NCBI GenBank assembly: GCA_019155185.1
Contig: CM032816.1
Span: 10,270,510 to 10,334,509, forward strand
Source: Beaufortia kweichowensis
Taxonomy: Eukaryota > Chordata > Actinopteri > Cypriniformes > Gastromyzontidae
Direction: 5' to 3'
Length of the DNA stretch: 64,000 bases
Below the pieces are notes generated by a model. It saw only the letters and a program-made list of their open reading frames with translations, did no database searches and had not been told where the DNA came from. Positions 12,001 through 22,900 of the stretch are shown here, in pieces; positions within the stretch are counted from its first letter, which is position 1; each line of letters starts with the position of its first letter. The translations under genes and the position numbers were made by a program.

Positions 12001-15000
12001 AGTTGTGATAAAATGTCTTTTTGGTTTACCAGGTGTTACAGTCTTGTTGAACCTTTTCCCCAGGTGAGTAGTTGACTCCATTATGGGCACACGGGCAATC
12101 ATTCTTCTTCACACAACCACCAGTACCATTAGCCAGAAAGCCATTTGCGCACATACACCCTGATACACAACCAGTGCTCACCTGCAACCAAAAACGGGTA
12201 CAATTAGTAAACCATCTTGTTCCATTTTGTTTACGCATTGGTCTCCAACTACCAACCCATCCATTAATTCATCCATTCACCAAACAATTTCTGCATCTGT
12301 CCATCCATTCATTCACTCACCAAATTACCAACCCATTCATCCATCCACTAAAGTTCTAACTTTTCTATCAGTTTAACTCACACAGTTGTTTGGGTCTTGG
12401 TTCTGACATGTCCTCTGACACTCTGTCCCTTTTTGTCCAGGTTCATTGGAGCAGTTGAAAAAGACCATTGGAGCCACACAGTCTAACAACAGAACAAATA
12501 CACAGATAATAAATCAAGAAAATTAGTTTTTCCCATTGATGTTCTATGGTTGGAGATGGAGATGGTTGAAACTTACCTTTCTGACTGGAGCAGTGTAATT
12601 GTCCGAGAGTGCAGGTGCTGTAACATGACAAAATTGTAAAAATGCACCATCAGGTTTTTGTTCATAAGGAATCTGTTAACAATATTTTGAAATTCTGTCT
12701 TTACCATTTAGAACCATCTATGTTTAACGTTCCTGATGGTTTAATGACATGGTTGTCATAGTAACAAGGGCACTCCTCAGCATGCACGCAGCTGCCTGCA
12801 TCATTGAGGTAGGTGCCTTCAGGACAAACACAGCCATGTACAGGTGTAGACACTTTACAGGAGTAGTCCTTCCCGCTGAGAGATTGGCAGGTGTTGCCAC
12901 AATTGGACACGTTGTAGGAGTACTTCATGTTGTTTGAACACACTGAAACTTTGTCTGTACATCAGAGACAGAGAGGCACTCTTTCAACAGAGCAATCTTA
13001 ACAAAGTGGACCTTTAATCGAACAAAATGAAATCACATTCTCACCACAAGGGTATGAATCCAGCCAGCCCTGAAGAATGACCCCTTTTGCGGCACAGGCG
13101 TGGGCATAGGAGGACAAGGCGGCACACATACACTTCCCGATATCAGCACACTTACAAGTGTCATAAACACACCTCTGCAGAGAAAATGTAACACATATAA
13201 AGTATGTAGTTGTACAATTTAAGTTAAAATTGTCTCAGACAGGACTTACTTGATAGTATTTATCTGGACTTATTGTTGAATGACACGAGGAGAAGGGTCC
13301 TTCTGGGTTGTTGAGACGTGAACACCAGTCTTTTGCAAGTTTTTCTGGATGAAAAGAATTAAAAAAATTGGTACATTTGCATTTTAAATGTAACAAAGAT
13401 GAATGGGTCATTTACTTTCTCCAAATGCAAACTAGATTAATAATTGCAAGTATTAATTTTGATATATCTATTTGTTTAGTTTTATGTACCTGTGTCCACA
13501 CTCAGACTGCAGGGGTCGTTGACTGTGCTTGTAAGATCTGGACAACTGTATGCATTTTTTTTCCAAAAGTTGACAAAGGTTGTTGGTGTTCCCTCGATAA
13601 TGCCGGATTGTGTTTTGAATTCATCTTTTTGGATATCATTGTAGTTCCCACACAGACCTGAATAAAACATGGAATACAAATCAAAGTAGAAATGTCCATA
13701 ATGTATAAAACTGTGATGTATTGTGTATAAGTGATTTTGGGATATTTGTATTGTATTCACAACTACATATTCTGGCAATCACAAGTAGTTTAATTCTCAC
13801 CACTTAATTTTCCTTTCTCTGTAGTGCTGGCTACTATATACAACTGCATGATCGGACTCAGCTGGATTTCTAGATGAAGACCCACCATATCAGCGATAAT
13901 AAAGGAAGAGGAGGGCTGAAAGATGACCACACCATCTGTGGCACAGATTGCGATTAGAAGTGATGTTTTGAATGAACAGGTAACATGTTATTTACATTTT
14001 GTCAATGTTTTCAACATTTGCAACTGAGCAGAATTCCAAAAATAATCAATGTTTCTACATGAGTTTTTCAAATAAATTTTCATTTCATTTGATGGCCTAG
14101 TGGTTTAAAAAATTCACATAGCACATCATTTGTGCAAAAAGAAATGGTATAAATAGAGGCCCTCTTATTTGACAACCCACCTGTGAAAACTGGAAGACTA
14201 TATTGATTGTTTACACTATTTAGTGTGACAGTCCCACTGGGAGAAAAAGTAATCTGTTAACAAAAACAGGATTATTAAAAGCTAAATTAAAGTAGGCATT
14301 TATAGCTGTTTTAAATATATTTCATTTATGGAATTAAAAAATCAAGAATTTCTAAATTATTAAAGATTTAAAAAATGCTTACAGTTTTCCCAGAGATGAC
14401 AAGAGTAACAGAATTTAGACACGTCTCTGATCTGGTCGCCTCGCACTTTGCCAGATTTCCGACAACGGCAATATCGCTGTCGTTAGAGTGCTAAAATATA
14501 AAACAAACCATCATTTATTAATTAAGTTAGCATTAATTAGTAGTTGTGGTGCAATTTTTGTATTGAAATTCACAGACCTTAGTAAAGATGTAGTCACAGT
14601 TGCCATTAAAGTCGAAACTTTTTCCATCATATGTGATGATGTGAGAGCCGCCAAGAACAGAGCAGATTCCAGGACATTCTAGATCCGTGCAAGTCCAGTA
14701 TCCAGCATTACACATGCTGTCACAATACAACAGCAGTGTTATGATAAAATCTGAAACATTTGAATGACTGATGCATGTGTAACTGACTTACCATGATTTA
14801 CACGCCTGTTCGTATGTCTCTCCCGAGCGGTATGTTGTGTCATCGTGCACACATGGACACTGACTTACAGGTACGCAACCACCATTACCAATGTCATCTT
14901 CCACAGTACCTGTAAAAAGAGAATCCAAAATAAAAGGTCATAAAGATGTATTTTCAAAGGCAAGAAAAGTAATTTTGTTATTATTTCATGAACAGACCTT

Positions 15001-17335
15001 CTGGGCAGAAACAGCCATCAACACAGTGATCTGTACACAACAGGCTTCCATCTGGATCTGAGCAGGTGTTTTTGCATGGACCACCACATTCCATGTATAC
15101 CATGTTTAGTGGGCATGTCTTTGCTGCTTGACAGAACATAGTAGTATCTTAGTACTATTTTGTGACTTATTAAATAAAGTGCTTACTTGTTAAAGACGCT
15201 CTACAAGATGAATAAATATTTTTAAAAGCAATGATCATTGTTAGGCAATGACACTTAACACATTATCTATTGTAAAATGTTACTTCTTGCTTTCTTTACA
15301 GTCCTCTTCTAGAAATCATACTCACGACAGAGTTGTTCTGTTCTCCATGTTCCTGGCATGCCACCAGCATGTGTGCACTGTCGTGATATTTCTGTGAGCG
15401 TGTTGCAGATACATTCCTGGTTGCCGTGACATTGACACACATCATCTGCACAGGCTTCTTCAAATGACTTCATGTCCAACACACGGTGACAGTCATCAAA
15501 TGCTACACTGCTGAGATACTCCTGACAAATATGCATCTGGAGGATCAAATAAATTGTTTCAGGTACTTTAGGAAAGTTGTTTTTTAAAAATGTGCAGCAT
15601 CAATATCTGTTCTTTTGGTTTGGTCATGTTGTACCTGGTTTTTACACTGATCGTTTTGGGGAAGAATGACCTCTCCACACGACTCCTCTTCTGTAGATAC
15701 CTTACGTTTAGCCAAACCTGAGAAGAATTTTTTCATTATTTAGATTGTTATATATGTTTTTGATATCAACAGTATTATTTTAGGTGTTCATCAACTGTTT
15801 TGAATAAAAAGGGAAATAAAACATAATCAATTAAAACTAGATTTACCAGTAATAATATCATCAGCCTTTTTGCCATTGAAATTTCCACAAAGTCCACAGG
15901 TCTGACCTTGGTATTTCTCAGGAAGTTCAATCTGGGGAACATTGTATTACAAAATATCTATGATATTTATACATTATGGTAAATAATAATTGAAATTGAA
16001 ATCATGTCCTTGTTCATCATGTTTGGACTAAAAGCAATACAAAACAGTATATTATAAGAGAGACAGTAAGACAAAGAGTCATACCAATACAGACTGCTCT
16101 TCTTCCCAAAAGACAGTGACTCCGTGTTTGTTAGTGATCTTTACACTTGATGAGCTTCCCTCGATTTTTATTCCGTTCATATAAATTGGAATGGATAACC
16201 TGTCAGAGAATTATTTTTATTACAAAAGTACTTTGATTTTAGGCCTGATTATCTACAAATGTCTATAGAGATATTCACAAGTATATACTATGGGGCCCAA
16301 AACTCAGAGTCATTTTCAGCATATTATATACAGAATTATAAATAGTATATTTTAACACTGTTGAGTAAACTCACACTTGGTCGTCCATAAGGATGTTGCC
16401 ATCGGTTAGTTTAACGACCACCCTATCCATCTCTATTGTGATTGTTTTAAAAGTGACTGAGCCATTCACAATCTTTCTTTGCACTTGAATGTTAAAATCG
16501 GAAATGATGGTGTCGCACATCACTGCCAGAATGTAGTTACAAGTGTCAGCCATTTGAAAGAAATGCCCATCAAATGTCTTGAAGTGGAAATTTCCCCATG
16601 TGCTGCAGATGGTGGACTGATGACCATAATTTGGTTCAGCTGAATCAAGAGAAACGGTTTATTAATATTGGATTTGTAATCTACTTTAAGTAAAACAACA
16701 AACATGGTTAAAGGTAAAGTGTTCAATCTATGTGCCATGTTTAACAGCAAATAATTGCTTTTTATGCATGCTTCACAAATACTGCCCCCGGCAGTATTTA
16801 AAAAGTATCTTTTTAAATTATTAAACGGACAATTTTGATGACTTTCATTTATATAAAGAGCTCAATACCTGTAGTTACCATCACAGTTGGGGTGGGAAAG
16901 ACTGAAAAATAGTAGATCAAGACATTGTAAATGTTTACACACATTATTGTAGGTTTGAACCTGAATGTCACTATTCATGCCAATAACTTTATTCTATGCA
17001 ATTATTTTTTACAATTACAAATGTTGCCCATAAATCAAATGTAGAAGATTTGTTTAAACATGCGTAAAGTTATGATTTATAATACCGGTAAATAAATACC
17101 TGTTGTTTGCCACACTTCAGTGTCCATTTCTCCGAAATCGTCCATAAAGTCTACATTTAGGAAGTCATAGATATGTTATTCATCTAATATTGTAAGTTTT
17201 CAGGGCAGAATTGTTCTTGAAATAGAAATTAGTGCATTTGTTTTTTTTTAACTAACCTGCTTGTGTTGACTGCAGCCCTATCAGTAATACAGCCCATCTC
17301 AGCATATAGAACTGGGACATCCTGACGGTCCCCAT
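1..17335 (-). CDS. Gel-forming secreted mucin, MUC2/MUC5-like (gene B), 3' end cut by window edge
   Basis: Secreted, disulfide-assembled mucus glycoprotein. Exons in gene order (placed by hand from reading frame and GT-AG sites): 17257-17335 (signal peptide, start MGTVRMSQFYM), 17100-17150, 16869-16901, 16375-16639 (VWD1), 16083-16198, 15847-15930, 15636-15718, 15327-15537 (C8), 14999-15121 (TIL), 14792-14910, 14578-14714 (VWD2), 14382-14490, 14182-14252, 13801-13935, 13489-13659, 13250-13344, 13045-13174 (C8), 12705-12954 (TIL), 12578-12618, 12382-12480, 12030-12181, 11691-11825 (VWD3), 11149-11254, 10863-11041, 10550-10789 (CGLCGNFDDN), 10197-10353 (C8), 9964-10101 (CDYYNAPGEC), 3288-9854 (PTS exon with CysD modules), 3021-3160, 1987-2155 (VWC-like), 1659-1894 (VWD4, WGDPHYNTFDG), 1271-1454, 942-1122, 361-545 (C8), and an exon at the left edge. 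VWC and cystine-knot exons must lie beyond base 1. Several frame breaks lie inside the repeat exon. Assignment to MUC2 or to a particular fish muc5 copy is not possible by eye. Some exon borders may be off by a few bases. Confidence 0.9.
1866..1877 (-). other. GDPH motif in VWD4 of gene B
   Basis: GGT GAC CCT CAC encodes Gly-Asp-Pro-His within GRCTGWGDPHYNTFDG, at the equivalent place to gene A. Both paralogues keep this site. Confidence 0.8.
2887..3017 (+). mobile_element. Degenerate tRNA-derived SINE
   Basis: The head resembles a tRNA A box (GTAGCTCATTTGGTAAAGCA). It is followed by a decayed B-box-like part and a tail near 'gcttttgccagatacattgatgcaaatg'. The same consensus recurs at 31066, 60975, 61715 and 63133. 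It lies in an intron of mucin gene B. The match to the cyprinid SINE (HAmo-like) is from memory of the family. Confidence 0.6.
4798..5094 (-). other. CysD (WxxW) module, copy 1 of 6, gene B
   Basis: A 99-residue module from CDCEWSEWFDNN to CCEDMC, in frame. The WSEW motif is the C-mannosylation site after which the family (Mucin2_WxxW) is named. In MUC2, MUC5AC and MUC5B these modules make non-covalent contacts that set mesh size. This copy carries the EELGQKLSC variant. Confidence 0.9.
5855..6151 (-). other. CysD (WxxW) module, copy 2 of 6, gene B
   Basis: A 297-nt module in frame, nearly identical to copy 1 but with the linked substitutions EDLGQKVSC. It is flanked on both sides by 48-bp Thr/Ser/Pro repeats. 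Confidence 0.9.
6650..6948 (-). other. CysD (WxxW) module, copy 3 of 6, with 2-nt insertion
   Basis: EDLGQKVSC variant. It is 299 nt where the intact copies are 297. Two extra bases ('gc' near 6677) turn the segment before RVKCCEDMC out of frame and create a stop in the sense strand. Two further single-base differences are also seen ('ttcaataatgg' and 'gtggtgttgtc'). Either a sequencing error or a real lesion; the former is likelier given the repeat context. Confidence 0.85.
7312..7632 (-). other. CysD module, copy 4 of 6, scrambled
   Basis: Recognisable as a CysD copy (EELGQKLSC type) but with foreign short inserts and losses. Examples are 'tctttcag' before the cgtgacgg block, 'ggatc' in the TTCATTT block, and a run of minisatellite sequence replacing the segment that encodes the RAVDYPE region. 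As written it is not translatable. See the finding on this stretch. Confidence 0.75.
8179..8475 (-). other. CysD (WxxW) module, copy 5 of 6, gene B
   Basis: A 297-nt module, intact and in frame with the start of the PTS exon, of the EDLGQKVSC variant. A 48-bp repeat block lies on either side. Confidence 0.9.
8986..9282 (-). other. CysD (WxxW) module, copy 6 of 6 (first translated), gene B
   Basis: A 297-nt module, in frame and first in the protein order, of the EELGQKLSC variant. It is preceded in the protein by about six to seven Thr/Ser/Pro units (9297-9600). Confidence 0.9.
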
Positions 17336-17392
17336 GGCGACAGAGTCCCTGTTCCGTTCAAGGTGTATGGTGTCCTAATCTGTAAGTCCTTG

Positions 17393-17402
17393 CCTTTTTA
17401 TA
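17393..17402 (-). promoter_or_regulatory. TATA box of mucin gene B
   Basis: The minus strand reads TATAAAAAGG here, about 60 bp before the ATG at 17335-17333. That predicts a start site near 17365 and a leader of roughly 30 nt. It matches the arrangement of gene A, and short TATA promoters are usual for cell-type-restricted mucin genes. No other elements were identified with confidence. Confidence 0.6.
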
Positions 17403-19805
17403 AAGCTTTTTAGTTTGCCCTAGAACAAGGTAATATGTGATCAAAAGGTGGAACCCATGCATATGCATTTCTATGGTATGTTATCTTTTATCGAATAAAC
17501 ATTTAACTTTAAGCTTATGTAAATAAGGTGTATGCACACTCCAGTGAACACTGTCTGTCACTCACTTTGCCGTTTATCTCTGTGATCATCTCAAACAAGG
17601 ATGTGAATCAAGCTTATGCATTGAACCATTTTATGGAAAAGCTGTGTCAAGTTTACTGACGCCCTCAATGTCCACATCTGCTGATGCTGGTTGTGCGCTT
17701 GCAAGATCAGGTTTTGTGTTTAGGTGCATTTAAGTCTTAATCACTTAAATGCAGAGTTATCAAGACACATTTGATAAGACACAGATTCAAGATTGAAAAT
17801 GACAAAGAAAAAATCCAAAGTGTTTTTAATGGGATAAGAAATTCTATCATCATTTGTTCACTACCATGTCGTTCAAAACCCCTATATGATGGTTTGTTCT
17901 GTGAAACACAAAAGATATTTGAGAAATGTCTTAGTGGTTTTGTGTCCATACAATGGAAGTCGGTGAGGGAAAAGATTGTTTGGTTACTAACATTCTTTAA
18001 GAAAAATAAAGTCATACAGATTTGAAGTGACATGATAAATAAATTATTAAATAATTTTCATTTTCTGGTGACATTTGCTTAACTACTTACATTTCTGTAT
18101 GTTGTACAGAGATGTAGCATGAAACTGTCATTTTGATGCTTGCTCAAAAATTTGGTACCATTATTTCAATACTAATGTAAACATGTTAACATATTTTTCT
18201 GTCGTGATAATCTAGTAAAACGTTTGTGGATGGAGTACAGCAGTGAAATTAAAATAACTATGCAAAAAAACCACAAATGAATATTTTACTACATTATCCA
18301 AACATACGTGCAATAGGAACATTACCTGAACCAGTAAGCATGTTAGCAGGTTAGTTGTGTACTCAGAGCTTTGTCTCGGCCTGTTTAACATGTTTTAGTG
18401 CTAATTCTTCTAAAACCTTTAGGGATTGAGGATCCTGCTGGATGCAAACAGAGATGGTCAAACATTTTAATGTTTAGACACTTTTTCCCCCATTATCTTG
18501 TGTACTTAAGATCTATGCTATCATCCTTCTAAATGGTTGCGTCAGGGTAGTTTAAGTGGAAAAAATTATTTTTAAATTTAGATAATAAATTAATGAAAAA
18601 ATAATTAAAAAAAGAAAATAATTTAAAAATATTTCTATTGTTACTTATTGTTAGCTGTGTAATTTATACTTCCAGTTTGCTTCAGTGTTGTGTGACATGT
18701 GTTTCTCCTAAATGCCTTATCTCCAGTATCTTCATTTGGAGTATTTACATTTTAGATTATCTAAACTTTTAAAGTTAATTTTTATCTTCTACATAACAAT
18801 GTAAAAATGATTAATCAAAAAGAATGTGTTTTCTACATTCCAAGCACTAACATTTCCTTAGGGGAATTTTATTGCTGTAATCTAAATCCAATCATATTTC
18901 AAATTTGTCTTTCAGTAAGACCAAGATGATTAACGTATGGAGTAATTAGGAAATGGAAAGAAAATGTTTAAACATTCAAATATGTGACGTTCTTTGTTTG
19001 CTGTTCCATCCAGAATGTTTTTGAAGATTTTGAAGATGTCAAACCGGTTAAGCTCTGCCTACATAACCATTACTCATGAAAACAATTTTTAATAATTACA
19101 TATTTACAAATAATTACATATTTAAAGTTTTCCCAGTTATTTCAATAAGTAATAGCACACAGTAGCACAATAATTGGTTTGTTATTGAATGATGAAGTAT
19201 TTTCTTTAATCACGTCGGCTGTTTGTTCTTTACAGAATCCAGTCTTGTTTAAAACTCTTGTCCTGGCATACAAGGAAATCATTGCTTATTCCCAAAGAAT
19301 CAGGTAACAAATTCTTACAATAGATATGGATTTTTTTCTGTTGATATCAATGACGTCACTCGCATCTGTATTTGTATAAATGCACACAGTACATATAAAA
19401 CTACTCTTAGCCAATAGAAATAAGGCATAATGTTAGATTTAGCCTTTGTCAATCGAAAGCCCCCATGACTGGTTTGATTTGCATTCATTGAAAGTTGGTC
19501 AGTTTTCAGCTGTCAAATATATCCAAGGAATTTTTTATGCATCAATTTCTGAATAAATTTCTTGATTCACGTTACTTGGTGAAATTAAATTTTACATTTC
19601 AGGTCATTATAAAGATTAGGAGGCATTCTACTTCATATTTCTGTGTTCTTAAACAGCAGAAGTTAATTTATCTTGTGGTTTTGAGAATAGCAAGCTTAGA
19701 CTTGTGTTAGTGGCTACATTGTGTTGAAACATGGTGCATTGTGTTGTAAATATGAATATGTATTTTCAACAGACAATAATTCAGGTTGCTTTTTAATTGC
19801 ATTTA
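17403..19805. other. Intergenic spacer between mucin genes A and B
   Basis: AT-rich spacer between the promoter of gene B and the polyadenylation signal of gene A. About 17850-18070 is a decayed copy of a cyprinid MITE: 'tgtgaaacacaaaagatatt' and 'gtgtccatacaatggaagtc' are its usual internal words. I see no coding potential or RNA gene in the rest. Confidence 0.6.
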
Positions 19806-19807
19806 AT

Positions 19808-19813
19808 TTTATT
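19808..19813 (-). terminator. Polyadenylation signal of mucin gene A
   Basis: AATAAA on the minus strand, about 160 nt after the stop codon at 19974-19972. It is the first canonical hexamer downstream, so the 3' UTR is short. Confidence 0.6.
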
Positions 19814-19971
19814 AAAGCAGTAAAGTAGACATTTATGTAATGATCAATGCAGAAAAATAAAAAGCTTTTTTAGTTAAGGAAAGTTAAACATGTAAGTTCA
19901 TTTCAGATTAGAAGTTTCACACAGTTTCTTGAGAGATATTTGTCATGTTGACCTCTGAGATCATTAGATAC

Positions 19972-22900
19972 TTAAGGAAGTTTAAAGCTGCGTTTTCTAC
20001 GAGTGTTCTCTACAAGCGTTTGCTGGCTAAATCCTGTGTTGTGACAATTTGTTTTGCCACAGGCACACTGCTCGACGTGGATGTACATGTGGGGTAATAC
20101 GTCTCCATTTAAACAAAGAAGATCCACTGTACGATTACTTGTGCGGGTTGCCTGGCAACAACTGCAGGAGGACATCCCAGGTTCAGTGTACCTGTGTATG
20201 TAAGAGAGATAGAGAAATTAATATAATGAACATTTTTGCAATACATATAATAGAGCGTATGTGTGAGTAAATGGCCCATGTTTATTATTTATGTTTACAT
20301 TTACATTTAGGCATTTAGCTGACGCTTTTATCCAAAGCGACTTACAAATATTAGGAGACAATTAAGCGATCAAAAGCAGCAGCAGTAGTACTAAGAAGTG
20401 CTTTCCTAAGTTTACAGTGTTATGCAGTGCTAGATAAATACCTGTAGGGGAAAGAAAAGTTTTTTTTTTGTTTATTATTATTATGCTGTCAGGTATTCGT
20501 GGAAAAGGTGTGTTTTTAGTAGTTTTTTAAAGGAGGTGAGGGATGTGTCAGACCGGATTGCGTTAGGGAGATTATTCCACAAGCCGGGAACAGAGAAGGA
20601 GAAATTTATGTGTTATGTTTTATACATTATATACATGTGTTTGTGTGTGTGTCAACTCACCTGCTATAACTGGCACAATCTCCTCCACAGAATGTCAAGT
20701 CCATTTTTCTCTCTGATTGACAGTCGTTGTGATTTATAAATGTATTAACAGTCTGTACTTGACAGCCCTTAATCTGGTCCATACCTACAAACATTGATCC
20801 AAAAAAACAGACAGATTAATCAGGTCTCAAATCAAATCAAAAACAGACAAGACACAAGATTATAAGCACACAGCTGAAAGGTTAAAGTTTGTGTGTCTGC
20901 TGATGTTTATTAAATTGGCTGCAAATATTTTTATAAATACTCACAAATGTGGCAGCAGCCATCAGCCATCAGCTGGATGGTTCCCTACAGATTGAATCAC
21001 ACAAACAGAATGTTATATCGAAGTAATTTAAACTTTTGTGATCATTTAAATGTGTATGTGTGTGTTTGAAGGACATACAGGTTGGCAGTTTGAGATGTTG
21101 AAAGGAGGACACTGGATTCTGTAGTTATCAGTGATGAACTGTCCATTAACTTTAGTGCAGGTGATTCTGTCACAACCCTGGTCTGCCGTGGGCAAAACTG
21201 CTCCTTCCTATGAGTACAAGAACAGGGTGAGAAAAAAAGAAAGTACAGTTCGAATAAAATTAAAAAAGACATGAATGGGTCATGTTTGATGTCTTGATGT
21301 AGGTGTGTTTCAAATGAACAAATTTTAAAGGGATAGTTTACCCTAAAAAAAAAAAAACGTTTGTCATCATTTAGTCACCCTTGTGCTGTCCAAACCTAGC
21401 GAAGATATTTTGAAGAAGTTTTAGGACACTATTGACTTCCATAGTGTTTTTGTTTCCTACTATGGAAGTCAATTGTTCCCAAAACAGCTTAGTTAGAAAC
21501 TTTCTTCAATATATCTCTCTTTGTTTTTAGTATAACAAAGAAATTTATACAGGTTTGGAATTTTCATCTTGGGGTGAACTATCCCTTTAATATAAATTAT
21601 CTATGACAGAAAGCAAGGTTGTCAGTGAATTGTGAATTACTTTGTATATGAATACTTGAATGTATTTTTCCATTTGACAGCTGGAGTCACTTTGTAAGTT
21701 TGTAAGTAGTTAATGACAAAATTTGTTTTGTTGTTTTCAGGTGAACAGTGCCTTTAGGCTGCATTTAGCCCAGATATTCATCTGTGAGTGACCTTTGACC
21801 CCACCTGCAGTATATGTTGGGTTCCGTTGACATTGATGATGCAGTGAGTTTGCACACACTTTCCACAGCAGTCTTTGTAGCTTACCGGCTCTTGATATTG
21901 ATATCCCTACATGATACGAGTGAAGAAAAACACCAGATTTACACCCAGTCCTGTGATGAATCTCAAAATAAATGAGAACAGCCAATAAGGACTCACAGGA
22001 TCACAGCTTTCTTTGCATGTCACCATTCTGCAGCTGATCTTAAAGAACTGTGTTTTCGGATCCACATCCCACGTGCAGTTGCATTCCTGACAGTTAACAA
22101 CAGGGACGCTGCTACCAGGCTGGGGTTGTGAGGGAGAGAGATGCGTAATGTTACTCCTAATTGGGTCTTTTACAAATATTATTATATTTTGAAATTAACT
22201 ATTTTTAATTCTTCAATAAAAAAGATACATTCAGATCAAATGTAGTATTATAGCTATTTTACCTCATACTCTTTGTTGTCGAAGACACAGACTCTTTTGG
22301 GCACTGTGGATGCAATGAACACAAGAATGATAACAACAACAATATTAAATATTATTAAGTAGAATAAAGACAGTATCTGTGAATAAAAACAGTACAGTAG
22401 GTAATACAGTAATACCGCATTTGATTTCCGGACAGCATTTTCCTTCAGGCACCTCCAGTTCCGGATAATATCCTACACCACATCTTTTATTCGAAGGTGG
22501 GCACGTAGTTATATCACAATCTACATAATGCAGAAGTAGCAAAAGATGAGATAGATGTGAACCCCATTTCAAATAAGTAAAGTAAACAAATTGATCTTAC
22601 TGCAAACTTGTTTGGAGCAGCATGGGTCTAAGGGATTGGTGACATTGACCAACACGAAGCCGGGCTGTGTGCAGCTCTCCGGGAGAGAATCAGGACACTG
22701 TCTGGGCTTACAGATGACAGATTTGCTGGCTTCTTCACAGACACACTTCTCGCAGTTGTACTCGAAAACCTCACCAAACTGTTACAAAACACAAACAATT
22801 ATTCCTTATACGTCCCATTACCTTTCTTAATGCATGCATATGAATTTGCTTTCTAAGGCAACACCTTTGTTTTTCGAACTAAATTCACTAATGCTTTTGT

